Notes: generated from the letters alone by a model not told the origin. Shown: positions 38,310 to 46,996, counted from the first letter of the stretch. The stretch: DNA of 64,000 bases from Polyangiaceae bacterium (GCA_009781005.1 WQYX01000016.1:1-64000), one strand, 5' to 3'. A program made the numbers and translations.

Positions 38310-38981
38310 CTAAAGCGAGAGACGCAGCCCCAGCCCGTACGTCGGAATAACCTGAGGAACGACGTACGCGACGGTATTACGGAAGGCGTAGGTCGCCCGC
38401 AGGCGGGGCACTTCGATCGAGACGCGCGCTTCAATCGCGAGTTGCTCGAGGATCGAAAAGGCTCCAACTACCGATGCCTGCGGCGTCAGCCATAATCTCT
38501 GCGCGGAGTGGACGTTGGTAACGCGCGATGGCAGGACGGACAGCGCGCCAATCGAAACGCCCGCGCACGGAGCCAGATCGAAGCGGCCAGCGCGATAGTG
38601 CACGGGGCACACCGAAGGCGTTGCGAAGTACCATCGGAAATCGACGACGGAGGAGCCAACCACCACCTCGGATACGCGCGTTTCGAGGGCAAGTCGGATG
38701 CTCGGGCCCGAACGATAGGAGACATCGGCAAAGAGCTCACCGCCGGTCGGCACTCTTACCGTCGAGGCCATCGTCGCATGCATCCCAGCATCCCATTTCC
38801 ATCGCGACGTCTCGGGAGATGAAACACGTAGAAGCGTCCCCGGATTCTTGTCCGACGGAGGCTTCGCGGGCTTGGATTCTTCGTCGGGCCACGTTGGCTT
38901 TTCATGTGCGGCAGCACTGGACACACATGCGATCGACATCGCGACGTTCGCAAGCGCCACGAGCAAGCTTTCGGTTTTCAT
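38310..38981 (-). CDS. Predicted outer-membrane-type protein
   Basis: A 223-residue protein from ATG 38981 (MKTESLLVALANVAMS), with a signal peptide ending near SSAAAHEK. A charged, proline-rich linker (about residues 30-50) is followed by alternating amphipathic segments such as GELFADVSYRSGPSIRLAL, ASVVGAFSILEQLAIEARVS and VPQVIPTYGLGLRLSL. The pattern is compatible with a small outer-membrane beta-barrel, though the last residue is Leu and not aromatic. Two Cys (CPVHYRAGRFDLAPC) could form a disulfide. No family is recognised. Confidence 0.55.
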   Translation of the reverse strand: MKTESLLVALANVAMSIACVSSAAAHEKPTWPDEESKPAKPPSDKNPGTLLRVSSPETSRWKWDAGMHATMASTVRVPTGGELFADVSYRSGPSIRLALETRVSEVVVGSSVVDFRWYFATPSVCPVHYRAGRFDLAPCAGVSIGALSVLPSRVTNVHSAQRLWLTPQASVVGAFSILEQLAIEARVSIEVPRLRATYAFRNTVAYVVPQVIPTYGLGLRLSL

Positions 38982-39084
38982 GGCGATGGTTGACACCCGA
39001 GCCAACGCCCCTTAAAACGCGCCCACTGAATCGCGATTCATTCCGGATCGCATCTGTTTTTCCACTTCGTGATCGGACGCGTCC

Positions 39085-39909
39085 ATGAAGATCCTCGTTC
39101 CGCTGAAGCGGGTTGCCGACCCCGACAACGCCAACAAGGTGAAAGTCAACGCCGGCAAGCTCGAGACCACAGGTCTCGAATGGAAGCCGAACCCCTTCGA
39201 TGAATATGCTGTCGAAACGGCACTTCGCCTGACCGAAAATGGTGCGAATCCAAAGGCGCGCCTCGGCGAGGTGGTCGTCGTCACGTTCGGCGGCAAAGAT
39301 ACCGAGACCACGCTCCGCTCCGCGCTTGCCACAGGGGCCGATCGCGCCATCCGTGTCGACGGAGCGGATGATCAGCTCGACGGCGACATTGTCGCGCGCG
39401 CGCTCAAGGCTCTCGTCGACAAGGAAAAACCAGACGTGGTGCTCTGCGGAAAGCAGGCCGTCGATGGTGACTCGAACCAGGTCGCGCAGCTCCTTGCCGA
39501 ATACCTTGGCTGGCCGCAAGCGACCTTTGCCGGCACGATCAAGAGCGAGGACGACAAGGCCCTCGTCGTCGGGCGCGAGGTCGACGGCGGATCGATTCAT
39601 CTGCGCGTCACGCTCCCCGCGGTTGTCTCGGTCGATCTTCGCATCGTGGCGCCGAAGAGCGTCAAGTCGAAGCACACGGCCGACAGCCATGCCTATCCCG
39701 AAGGGGTTCGCTTCGCGGCGCTCATGGCCATCATGGCGGCGAAGAAGAAGCCGCTCGGGGAGGTGAAGCTCGCGGATCTCACGAGCGACACGGCGCTCAA
39801 GATCACGTACACGAGCTTCGAGCTACCGCCTGCGCGCAAGGCCGGCATCAAGGTCAAGAGCGTGCCGGAGCTGGTTGAGAAGCTAAAGTCCGAAGCCAAG
39901 GTTCTCTGA
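39085..39909 (+). CDS. etfB: Electron transfer flavoprotein beta subunit
   Basis: A 274-residue EtfB. It starts MKILVPLKRVADPDNANKVK, as in the family, and carries GREVDGGSIHLRVTLPAVVS and LRIVAPKSVKSKHTADSHAY. Forms a heterodimer with EtfA that passes electrons from acyl-CoA and other dehydrogenases to the quinone pool. It is followed by etfA after 14 bp. Confidence 0.95.
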   Translation: MKILVPLKRVADPDNANKVKVNAGKLETTGLEWKPNPFDEYAVETALRLTENGANPKARLGEVVVVTFGGKDTETTLRSALATGADRAIRVDGADDQLDGDIVARALKALVDKEKPDVVLCGKQAVDGDSNQVAQLLAEYLGWPQATFAGTIKSEDDKALVVGREVDGGSIHLRVTLPAVVSVDLRIVAPKSVKSKHTADSHAYPEGVRFAALMAIMAAKKKPLGEVKLADLTSDTALKITYTSFELPPARKAGIKVKSVPELVEKLKSEAKVL

Positions 39910-39923
39910 GGTAGGAGCAGATC

Positions 39924-40880
39924 ATGGCAAACACTCTCGTCATCGCAGAGATGCACGAAGGCAAAGTGCGCAAGTCCACGCAGTCGGCCATCAACTTTGC
40001 TCGCCAAATCGGCGCGCCATTTTCGATCCTCGTACCTGGTCCAGGCTCGAAGGCTGCGGCCGCCGAAGTGACGGGGTTCGGAGCGCAAAAGATCCTCGCT
40101 GCCGACGATGCCTATCTCGCCAACGGTGTCGCCGAATGCGTTGCGCCAACGATCGCCGAGGTCGCCAAGAACGGCGGCTATGACGTCGTCGTCGTGACGG
40201 CGAGCTCGTTCGGTAAAGACGTCGCTCCGCGGGTCGCGGCCAAGCTCGGCGCGGGCTACGTGCCGGACATCAGCGGCGTGAAGAATGAAGGCGGCAAACT
40301 TAGCTTTCGCCGCCCCGTCTTTGCCGGCAATGCTTACGGCAATTGCCACGTCAACACGCCCGTTCAAGTCGTCAGCGTTCGGCAGAGTGAATTCTCGGCA
40401 GCCGAACCCACGGGCGGCGCAAGTCCCATTGAGAGCGTGCCTATCGCGGCCAAGGATCCAGCGGCCGAGCGCGTTTCGTTCCTCTCCATGGAAGCCGCAA
40501 AGAGCGAGCGCCCCGATCTTGGGGAGGCCCGCGTCATCGTTTCAGGTGGCCGCGCTCTCAAAGAGCAATTCTCCACGCTTCTCGATCCCCTCGCGAATTT
40601 GCTCGGTGCGGCGGTTGGCGCGAGTCGCGCCGCGTGCGACGCTGGCTATGCAACCCCCGAGTTGCAGGTGGGTCAAACGGGGCGTGTCGTTGCTCCGCAG
40701 CTCTACATCGCCATCGGGATCTCAGGAGCCATTCAGCACCTCGCGGGCATGAAGAGCTCGAAGGTCATCGTGGCGATCAACAAAGATCCCGACGCGCCCA
40801 TCTTCCAGGTTGCCGACTACGGACTGGTTGCCGATCTCTTCACGGCAGTGCCGGAGCTCACCGCCGAATTGAAGAAATAG
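39924..40880 (+). CDS. etfA: Electron transfer flavoprotein alpha subunit
   Basis: A 318-residue EtfA with the C-terminal FAD-binding signature GISGAIQHLAGMKSSKVIVA and NKDPDAPIFQVADYGLVADL. The N-terminal Rossmann-type domain starts MANTLVIAEMHEGKVRKST. GTAGGAG precedes ATG 39924. It forms an operon with etfB and ends 20 bp before a strong hairpin. No ETF:quinone oxidoreductase gene is adjacent. Confidence 0.95.
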   Translation: MANTLVIAEMHEGKVRKSTQSAINFARQIGAPFSILVPGPGSKAAAAEVTGFGAQKILAADDAYLANGVAECVAPTIAEVAKNGGYDVVVVTASSFGKDVAPRVAAKLGAGYVPDISGVKNEGGKLSFRRPVFAGNAYGNCHVNTPVQVVSVRQSEFSAAEPTGGASPIESVPIAAKDPAAERVSFLSMEAAKSERPDLGEARVIVSGGRALKEQFSTLLDPLANLLGAAVGASRAACDAGYATPELQVGQTGRVVAPQLYIAIGISGAIQHLAGMKSSKVIVAINKDPDAPIFQVADYGLVADLFTAVPELTAELKK

Positions 40881-40899
40881 GCCGCGTGCAGGAGGGACC

Positions 40900-40927
40900 G
40901 TAGGGGCGCAGCATGCTGCGTCCCTAC
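40900..40927. terminator. Symmetric hairpin between convergent etfA and prx
   Basis: GTAGGGGCGCAGCA faces TGCTGCGTCCCTAC: 14-bp arms with one G-T mismatch (a G-U wobble in RNA) and no spacer, followed by ACAACG. It lies between the convergent etfA and peroxiredoxin stops and is probably a bidirectional terminator, though no long T-run follows. Confidence 0.6.
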
Positions 40928-40937
40928 AACGAGGTCA

Positions 40938-41663
40938 CTAAAGTTGCTTGAGGTACGCGGCGAGTTCGTCGGCGCCGCCGATGTGTTTCCCGTTGATGAA
41001 GATCTGTGGCGTCGTCGTGCGCCCGCTCGCGGCGCGGAGCCGGCGTGGGTTCGCTTCGACTTCGTCGTAATCCAAGCCGTGTGCCTTGAGCATGCTCTTG
41101 GCTTTGATGCAGAAAGAGCAGCCGGCACGACCGATCAAAAGAATGTCGGGGGGGGTTTTGGCCGACGGATCGAGGTACTTCAACATCGTGTCAGCGTCGG
41201 AGACCTCGAATGGGTCGCCTTCAACGGACGGCTCAATGAACATTTTCTTCACGACGCCGTCTTCGACGAGCATCGAGTAGCGCCACGAACGCTGACCGAA
41301 ACCGAGGTCGGTCTTGTCCACGAGCATGCCCATGCCTGCGGTGAACTTCCCATTGCCGTCGGGTAAAAAGCGCACGCTGTCGGCGTGCTGATCCTTTGCC
41401 CACGCGTCCATGACGAACGCGTCGTTCACCGAGATGCAGACGATGTCGCCTATGCCACGCGCACGCAACGCAGGAGCAAGCTCATTGTAGCGCGGCACGT
41501 GATTGCTCGAGCACGTTGGCGTAAAGGCGCCGGGTAACGCGAAGACGACAACTCGCTTGCCTGCGAAAATGTCATGGGTGGAGACGTCCTTCCATCCACC
41601 ATCTTCGCGAGTGCGGAACGTGGTTTCGGGGATACGTTGACCTTCGATATTCTTCATTTTCAT
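40938..41663 (-). CDS. Hybrid peroxiredoxin-glutaredoxin
   Basis: A 241-residue hybrid peroxiredoxin (Prx5 type) with a C-terminal glutaredoxin. It starts at ATG 41663 after GAGGAG; upstream open frame includes repeat sequence. Peroxidatic Cys51 is in ALPGAFTPTCSSNHVP. The glutaredoxin motif CSFC (residues 182-185) is in GRAGCSFCIKAKSML, and TTPQIFINGKHIGGADEL binds glutathione. Reduces hydrogen and organic peroxides with glutathione. It lies 52 bp downstream of the disulfide reductase gene on the same strand and near oxyR. Confidence 0.93.
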   Translation of the reverse strand: MKMKNIEGQRIPETTFRTREDGGWKDVSTHDIFAGKRVVVFALPGAFTPTCSSNHVPRYNELAPALRARGIGDIVCISVNDAFVMDAWAKDQHADSVRFLPDGNGKFTAGMGMLVDKTDLGFGQRSWRYSMLVEDGVVKKMFIEPSVEGDPFEVSDADTMLKYLDPSAKTPPDILLIGRAGCSFCIKAKSMLKAHGLDYDEVEANPRRLRAASGRTTTPQIFINGKHIGGADELAAYLKQL

Positions 41664-41708
41664 GATTCTCTTTTCTCCTCTCGGCGTTTGATTCACTTGC
41701 GGACTTCG

Positions 41709-41728
41709 ACCGCTTTCAAGTCGACGCG
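41709..41728. repeat. Solo end of family A element, containing a stop codon
   Basis: ACCGCTTTCAAGTCGACGCG differs from the A2 end by one base. On the minus strand, its bases encode the last residues Ala-Ser-Thr and the TGA stop (41716-41718) of the flavoprotein disulfide reductase. The opposite end is missing. Confidence 0.75.
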
Positions 41729-43116
41729 TCGAGCTTGGCCTTCGCATCGCGAAGCGCTGTCCGCAGACCTTCCTCGATCACAGGGTGATAAAAGGGCATT
41801 GCGAGGATCTGCTCGATCGTGAGCTCCGCTTGCAGCGCCCACGCAAGCAAGTGCGCAAGATGCTCGGCGCGCGGAGCGGCCATCTCTGCGCCCAGGAGTC
41901 GACCCGAGCGTGGATCCGCGTAGACGGCGAGCGCACCGCGGTTGTCGAGCATGATGCGGCTTCGACCCTGGTTTTCGAAGCGAACGACGCCGCTGACGAT
42001 CGGACCATGCGCAGCGAGCTCGGCGTAGCTCGGTCCCACTGTGGCGATGCCCGGATCGGTGAACGCGACGGCGAGCAGCGCGCGGCGTGTACCGTGAACG
42101 ACGTTCGGATAGTGCGCCGCGTTCTTGCCCGCGATCTTGCCCTCGTCGGCCGCTTCGTGCAGAAGCGGCACCTCGCCGTTCGCGTCCCCCGCGATGAACA
42201 CGGAGCTCTCGCCGTACTGCAAGGTGTTGCGGTTCACGACCGGCTTGACGTGCACCCCTGCCCGTTCGAGTTCGAGTGCGCCGAGATTCGGCCGCCGCCC
42301 GGTCGCCGCGAGCAGCACGTCGAATGACTCTTCCCGCTCATCGCCACTTTCGCTTTCCCACACGACCGTGACTCCACCCTTGTCGGCCGCGCGAACGCTC
42401 CTCATTTTCGGTCTGGCATGCAACGCGAGCTCCGCTTCGAAGATCTCTCTCGCCGCCGAACGCACGGTCGGATCGGTGATGTGACCAACGCCTCCTCGGT
42501 GTCCGAAAATGCGAACGCGAACGCCGAGCCTGTGTAGCGCCTGACCGAGCTCGAGTCCGATGACGCCCGTGCCAAAGACGACCACTGACCGTGGAAGCTC
42601 TGTCCACGCGAAGACCTCGTCGTTGGTGACGAGTCGGTCGCGTACGTCATCGAACATGGGTGGGATCACATGCGTTGAACCCGTTGCGATCACGACGGAG
42701 CGTGCGTGCACGGTCGTCTCCCCACCATCTTCGGCTCTGATCGCAAGCACCCCCGGCGAGACGAACGACGCCCAGCCTCGCAATCGATCGATCTCCGGGA
42801 TCTCTTCGACGCTGTCGAGAACGAAGCCGACAAAACGATCTCGCTCACGACGCACGCGATCCATCACGGCTCGCCCGTCGATTTCGACGCTGGTCTTGAC
42901 GCCTAGAGCGGACGCGATTTGCGCCCGGTGCGCAGCATCCGCAGCAGCGATGAGGAGTTTGCTCGGCATGCATCCAACGCGCGCGCATGTCGTGCCGTAC
43001 GGGCCACCCTCGATGAGAACCGTGCGTGCACCCTCGGCTTTCGCGGCGCGGTAGGCCGCGAGACCCGCAGTGCCTGCACCTATCACTGCAACATCGACTT
43101 GGATTCGTTCGTTCAT
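41716..43116 (-). CDS. Pyridine nucleotide-disulfide oxidoreductase (dihydrolipoamide dehydrogenase-like)
   Basis: A 466-residue flavoprotein from ATG 43116; a GTG one codon earlier is possible. The FAD motif is VIGAGTAGLAAYRAAK. The redox disulfide is in GTTCARVGCMPSK (Cys44, Cys49). The NAD(P)-binding motif is FGTGVIGLELGQAL, the second FAD contact is VFIAGDANGEVPLLHEA, and the dimerisation domain ends MPFYHPVIEEGL with the His-Pro of the active site. This matches dihydrolipoyl dehydrogenases and their relatives. It is not beside lipoate-dependent complexes but beside oxyR and the hybrid peroxiredoxin, so a role in peroxide defence is inferred. The last codons come from a repeat A end. Confidence 0.85.
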   Translation of the reverse strand: MNERIQVDVAVIGAGTAGLAAYRAAKAEGARTVLIEGGPYGTTCARVGCMPSKLLIAAADAAHRAQIASALGVKTSVEIDGRAVMDRVRRERDRFVGFVLDSVEEIPEIDRLRGWASFVSPGVLAIRAEDGGETTVHARSVVIATGSTHVIPPMFDDVRDRLVTNDEVFAWTELPRSVVVFGTGVIGLELGQALHRLGVRVRIFGHRGGVGHITDPTVRSAAREIFEAELALHARPKMRSVRAADKGGVTVVWESESGDEREESFDVLLAATGRRPNLGALELERAGVHVKPVVNRNTLQYGESSVFIAGDANGEVPLLHEAADEGKIAGKNAAHYPNVVHGTRRALLAVAFTDPGIATVGPSYAELAAHGPIVSGVVRFENQGRSRIMLDNRGALAVYADPRSGRLLGAEMAAPRAEHLAHLLAWALQAELTIEQILAMPFYHPVIEEGLRTALRDAKAKLDAST

Positions 43117-43179
43117 CACGAGGACGGAATCTACAGCCTACCTAGTGAACGGATCCAACACGAAAAATCGATTACCGTG

Positions 43180-43194
43180 ATAGGATCTTCCTAT
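43180..43194. promoter_or_regulatory. OxyR-type binding site between lpd-like gene and oxyR
   Basis: ATAGGATCTTCCTAT fits the ATAG-N7-CTAT half of the E. coli OxyR consensus exactly and is a perfect 6-bp dyad. A second half at the expected spacing upstream (43158-43172) is degenerate (ACAC-N7-CGAT). The site ends 1 nt before the oxyR GTG start, in the 79-bp divergent region. Autoregulation and control of both flanking operons are inferred. Confidence 0.6.
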
Positions 43195-43195
43195 C

Positions 43196-44167
43196 GTGAC
43201 ACCCGCTCTGCAGGACGTATCAGTCCGCCAGCTTCAGTACGTGACGGCTGTCGCCGATACGCTCGGATTCCACCGCGCAGCTGCTCAGTGTCACGTCTCC
43301 CAACCAACTCTCAGCGCACAGATCCAACAGCTCGAACACGTCCTCGGCATCACTCTCTTCGAGCGCGATCATCGCCGCGTCCTCGTGACACCCGCAGGCA
43401 AGGAGATCGTGATGCGTGCGCGTCGCATCCTCGTCGAGCTCGGAGATCTTCTCGATGCCGCCGGGCGCGAGCGCGATCCCTTCAAGGGAACACTTCGCAT
43501 CGGCATCATTCCCACCGTTGCGCCGTACCTGCTGCCCGAGATCACGCCGGCGGCTGCTGCAACGTATCCCGAACTCAGACTCGCGCTTCGAGAGGAGAAA
43601 ACCGAACACGTCCTTGCGCAACTGCGCGAAGGCAAGATCGACGCAGGCATCCTCGTGCTCATGGCCGACCTCGGTAGCCATCTTGCGCACGCCGTCATCG
43701 GTGAAGATCCCTTCGTCGTCGCCCTTCCGCACGGACACCCGCTCGCTCGGAAAAAGCGTCTCGAGATGCGCGAGCTCGAGGGCCACGAGGTTCTCCTGCT
43801 CGACGACGGTCATTGCTTTCGCACCCAGGCCCTCGCTCTCTGTTCGAAAGTGGGAGCGCGCGAAGCCGATCTGCGCGCAACGAGCCTCGGCACTCTCGTG
43901 CAGATGGTCTCGAACGGCGTCGGGATCACGCTGCTGCCAGCGATGGCCGTCCCCGTCGAGAACCGGCGTGCTCAGCTCGAAGTACGTCCCCTTGCACCGC
44001 CCGTTCCGCATCGCGCCATTGCACTCGTCTGGCGCCCTGAATCTCCGCTCGGCAACACGTTGCGCGCACTCGCCAAGGTGTTTCGCGCAGCTCGCCAACG
44101 GTCCGAGAAGGCTCTGGACAAGGATGGTCGACGCAAGAAGGGACCTAGAGTACCAAAGGCGTCGTGA
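43196..44167 (+). CDS. oxyR: OxyR hydrogen peroxide-sensing LysR-family regulator
   Basis: A 323-residue LysR regulator from GTG 43196. The helix-turn-helix lies in FHRAAAQCHVSQPTLSAQIQ (about residues 25-44), as in OxyR. The effector domain carries DDGHCFRTQALALC, with Cys207 and Cys216 nine residues apart like Cys199 and Cys208 of E. coli OxyR, so peroxide sensing by disulfide formation is expected. It is divergent from the disulfide reductase/peroxiredoxin genes and overlaps dnaX by 4 bp, which would place replication genes under the same transcript. Confidence 0.92.
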   Translation: MTPALQDVSVRQLQYVTAVADTLGFHRAAAQCHVSQPTLSAQIQQLEHVLGITLFERDHRRVLVTPAGKEIVMRARRILVELGDLLDAAGRERDPFKGTLRIGIIPTVAPYLLPEITPAAAATYPELRLALREEKTEHVLAQLREGKIDAGILVLMADLGSHLAHAVIGEDPFVVALPHGHPLARKKRLEMRELEGHEVLLLDDGHCFRTQALALCSKVGAREADLRATSLGTLVQMVSNGVGITLLPAMAVPVENRRAQLEVRPLAPPVPHRAIALVWRPESPLGNTLRALAKVFRAARQRSEKALDKDGRRKKGPRVPKAS

Positions 44168-45996
44168 GCTACCTCGTTCTTGCTCGCAAGTACCGTCCGC
44201 AATCGTTCGATGATCTCATCGGGCAAGAGCACGTCTCGAAGACGCTCGCAAACGCGATCGTACAGAACCGCGTCGCTCATGCCTTCCTCTTCACCGGCGT
44301 GCGCGGCGTTGGAAAGACAACGAGCGCCCGCATCCTTGCCAAGTGCCTGAACTGCTTGGGTGCCGATGGCAAGGCCGCGGGCCCCACGGCGACGCCCTGC
44401 CAGGTGTGTGCATCATGCACGGAAATTGCGGCGGGCATCGACATGGATGTGCAAGAGATCGACGCTGCGAGCTACAACGGCGTCGACGAAGTGCGAAGGT
44501 TGCAGGAAGGGCTCGCCTTCCGCCCCGCGCGCGACCGCTTCAAGATCTACATCGTGGACGAAGTCCATATGCTCTCAAACGCGGCGTGGAACGCATTCCT
44601 CAAGACGCTCGAAGAGCCGCCACCGCACGTCAAATTCATCTTCGCAACCACCGAGGTCCACAAGGTTCCAGTCACCATCCTCAGCCGCTGTCAGCGTTAC
44701 GACTTCAAGCTCGTCTCGGCAAAGCGCATAGGCGAGCGACTCAAGGAAGTGCTCGGCAAGGAATCGATCGTCGCGGAGGAAGCGGCCATCAGCGTGCTCT
44801 CACGCGAAGCGGCCGGATCCATGCGCGACGCGATGAGTCTGCTCGATCAAGTCATCGCGTATGGAAGCAGCACGATCACCGCCGAAGATGTTGCGCGCGT
44901 GCTCGGCGTTGCCGATCGCGAGATCATGAACAGGCTGTCGGGGGCAGTGCTCGCGGGCGATGCGGCCACGGCACTCGAGGTACTCGACGAAGTGACTCGT
45001 CAGGGCTTCGATCTCGTTCATCTCTGCCGCGATTTGCTCCACCACGTGCGCAACCTCGTGGTTGCAAAAGTGTGCACCGAGAACCAGGCGCGAGAGCTGC
45101 TCGATCTTGCCGACGAGGAAGTCGCCGACGTCCTTGCACTCGCAAAGAAAACCGACGCCGACGATCTCACGCGCCTTTTCCACGGCCTATCGCGTGGATT
45201 CGATGACATCGTGCGGAGCGGTCAAGTGCGCGCGGCGCTGGAGATGACGCTCGTGCGCCTCGCACGCCGTCCGGCACTTTTGCCTCTCGACGAATTGCTC
45301 TCGCGCCTCGCCGAGCTCGAAAAGCGCCTGGCGAAAGGCACGCCTCCACCTCCGCGCGGTGGCGGCTCCGGCGGCTCGGGATCCGCCAGCGGCGGTCGCG
45401 TTGCGCGCGAGCCGGTGGCTCACGCAGGAGCGGGAACAACGGCGCTTTTCGCGGCACCTTCGCGTCCGCCACCACCCTCGCCGCGGTCCATCCAAGCCTT
45501 CGCAAGCGACGCACAAACCGACGGATCTCTCGCCCTCGCAGAATCTCCACCCGCCATCGTCGCGCCGTCGCCCATCGCGAATGCCGAAAGCGACATGCTG
45601 GCAACCTGGCGCGTGATCCTCGACAAAGTGCGCGCGGAGAATCCCGCCGTGGCGTCAACGCTCGAACTCGCCGCGCCGATCATCGTCACGCCGAGCAAGA
45701 TCGCCGTCGGCTTCGAACCAGAGTCGTTCGAGAACGCACGCAAAATCGACACGGACGCGACGGCCGTTCTGACGCAGGTCGCACGCGCTCACTTCGGCGC
45801 CCCAACGATCGTCTCACTCGAAGTTGCCGCACGCGGGAGCCGCGGCGCCAGTGTTGCTTCGATTGACGCAGCCAAGCGTAAACAGGCCGTCTTCGAAGCG
45901 CGCACCGCGGTCGAGCAACATCCTATGGTTCGGAAGGCGATTGCAATCTTCGACGCCGAGCTACGAGAGGTTCGACTTCCCGCAGAGGAGGATTGA
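44164..45996 (+). CDS. dnaX: DNA polymerase III gamma/tau subunit
   Basis: A 610-residue clamp-loader ATPase starting at GTG 44164 (4-bp overlap with oxyR). It has MSYLVLARKYRPQSFDDLIG, Walker A GVRGVGKT (45-52), a zinc module starting CLNC (61-64) and continuing CQVCASC, Walker B YIVDEVHML and the sensor FATTEVHKVPVTILSRCQRY. After about residue 390 comes a Gly/Pro/Ala-rich linker and a C-terminal domain of about 140 residues (tau-specific). No obvious frameshift signal for a shorter gamma form was identified. It is followed by ybaB and recR, the classic gene order. Confidence 0.95.
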   Translation: MSYLVLARKYRPQSFDDLIGQEHVSKTLANAIVQNRVAHAFLFTGVRGVGKTTSARILAKCLNCLGADGKAAGPTATPCQVCASCTEIAAGIDMDVQEIDAASYNGVDEVRRLQEGLAFRPARDRFKIYIVDEVHMLSNAAWNAFLKTLEEPPPHVKFIFATTEVHKVPVTILSRCQRYDFKLVSAKRIGERLKEVLGKESIVAEEAAISVLSREAAGSMRDAMSLLDQVIAYGSSTITAEDVARVLGVADREIMNRLSGAVLAGDAATALEVLDEVTRQGFDLVHLCRDLLHHVRNLVVAKVCTENQARELLDLADEEVADVLALAKKTDADDLTRLFHGLSRGFDDIVRSGQVRAALEMTLVRLARRPALLPLDELLSRLAELEKRLAKGTPPPPRGGGSGGSGSASGGRVAREPVAHAGAGTTALFAAPSRPPPPSPRSIQAFASDAQTDGSLALAESPPAIVAPSPIANAESDMLATWRVILDKVRAENPAVASTLELAAPIIVTPSKIAVGFEPESFENARKIDTDATAVLTQVARAHFGAPTIVSLEVAARGSRGASVASIDAAKRKQAVFEARTAVEQHPMVRKAIAIFDAELREVRLPAEED

Positions 45997-46000
45997 GACG

Positions 46001-46318
46001 ATGGGCAACTTTGGCGGTGGAATGAACGAAATCATGCGTCAGGCCGCGCGCGTGCAGCGCAAGATTGAACAGACCAAGAAGGAGTTTGGCGACAAAGAAG
46101 TCACGGCCACGGCCGTGGGCGACAAGGTCAAGGCCACGGCCACTTACTCCGGCAAGGTCTCACGCGTCGAAGTGGACCCAGAGTTTCTCAAGACCGAGGG
46201 ACTCGAGCTCGCGATGGACGGCGTCTGCGCAGCCATCAACGCCGCACTCGAACTCGCGAACAAGGCCATGGACGCGGAGATCGCCAAGGTCACCGGCGGC
46301 AAGATCCCCTGGATGTGA
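46001..46318 (+). CDS. YbaB/EbfC nucleoid-associated protein
   Basis: A 105-residue DNA-binding protein of the YbaB/EbfC family from ATG 46001 (GAGGAGGATTGAGACG precedes it). It has the typical GNFGGGMNEIMRQAARVQRK start and the SRVEVDPEFLKTEGLELAMD core. It lies between dnaX and recR as in most bacteria. The TGA stop is followed directly by a half family B element. Confidence 0.93.
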   Translation: MGNFGGGMNEIMRQAARVQRKIEQTKKEFGDKEVTATAVGDKVKATATYSGKVSRVEVDPEFLKTEGLELAMDGVCAAINAALELANKAMDAEIAKVTGGKIPWM

Positions 46319-46352
46319 GAGCGTGTTGACCAGCCTGCTGCGCGAATCGAGG
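46319..46352. repeat. Half copy of family B element
   Basis: GAGCGTGTTGACCAGCC, then TGCTGCGCGAATCGAGG: one full terminal segment fused to GAATCGAGG from the other sub-terminal tract, so the centre is deleted. It begins immediately after the ybaB TGA. Its terminal GAGG lies 7 nt before the recR ATG. Confidence 0.75.
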
Positions 46353-46359
46353 CACTTAA

Positions 46360-46974
46360 ATGCAGTACTCACCCAAGATTCGGCGCTTGGTATCGCTCCT
46401 TTCGCGCTTGCCTGGCGTTGGTGAGAAGACGGCGCAGCGTTACGTTCTATATCTGCTCACGAGCGATCCGCAGATCGCCCGTGACCTTGGGAGTGAGCTT
46501 CACACGCTCCACGACGAGCTTCGCTCGTGCGAGCGTTGCGGAAATGTCGCGGAGATTGCCACGGGCGACAATCACGCCCTTTGCGATATCTGCAAAGATA
46601 CCCGGCGCGATCCGCATATCTTGTGTGTGGTGGGCCGTGTGCATGATCTCCTGGCCATTGAGCGCACGGGTGCAATGCGCGGGCGCTACTTCGTGCTCGG
46701 CCGGCTGCTTTCACCGCTCGAAGGCATTGGCCCCGAAGACTTGCCCCTTCCGCGACTTCTTGCGCGCATCGAGGAAGATGGAATAAGCGAGATGATCGTC
46801 GCGACTCCGCCAAGTGTCGACGGCGAAGCAACGGCGCTCTTGCTCAAACGCGAGTTGGCCAGCACGGGCGTCACGATGACGCGCATCGCGAGCGGCGTGC
46901 CGCACGGCGGAGATCTCGAGTACGCCGATCCCATCACGATGGGACGCGCCCTCACCGGACGTCGGTCACTTTAA
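46360..46974 (+). CDS. recR: Recombination protein RecR
   Basis: A 204-residue RecR, acting with RecF/RecO in gap repair. It has the N-terminal helix-hairpin-helix SRLPGVGEKTAQRYVLYLL, a Cys4 zinc finger (CERCGNVAEI ... LCDIC) and a Toprim domain starting HILCVVGRVHDLLAIERTG. The length is normal. The apparent Shine-Dalgarno GAGG belongs to the half family B element just upstream. The TAA stop is followed after one base by a family A remnant. Confidence 0.96.
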   Translation: MQYSPKIRRLVSLLSRLPGVGEKTAQRYVLYLLTSDPQIARDLGSELHTLHDELRSCERCGNVAEIATGDNHALCDICKDTRRDPHILCVVGRVHDLLAIERTGAMRGRYFVLGRLLSPLEGIGPEDLPLPRLLARIEEDGISEMIVATPPSVDGEATALLLKRELASTGVTMTRIASGVPHGGDLEYADPITMGRALTGRRSL

Positions 46975-46975
46975 T

Positions 46976-46996
46976 CCGCTTTCGATTTGAGGCGGT
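46976..46996. repeat. Collapsed family A element
   Basis: CCGCTTTCGATTTGA followed by GGCGGT: the outer end of family A joined to its own opposite terminus, with the interior deleted. It begins two bases after the recR TAA (46972-46974). Confidence 0.6.
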
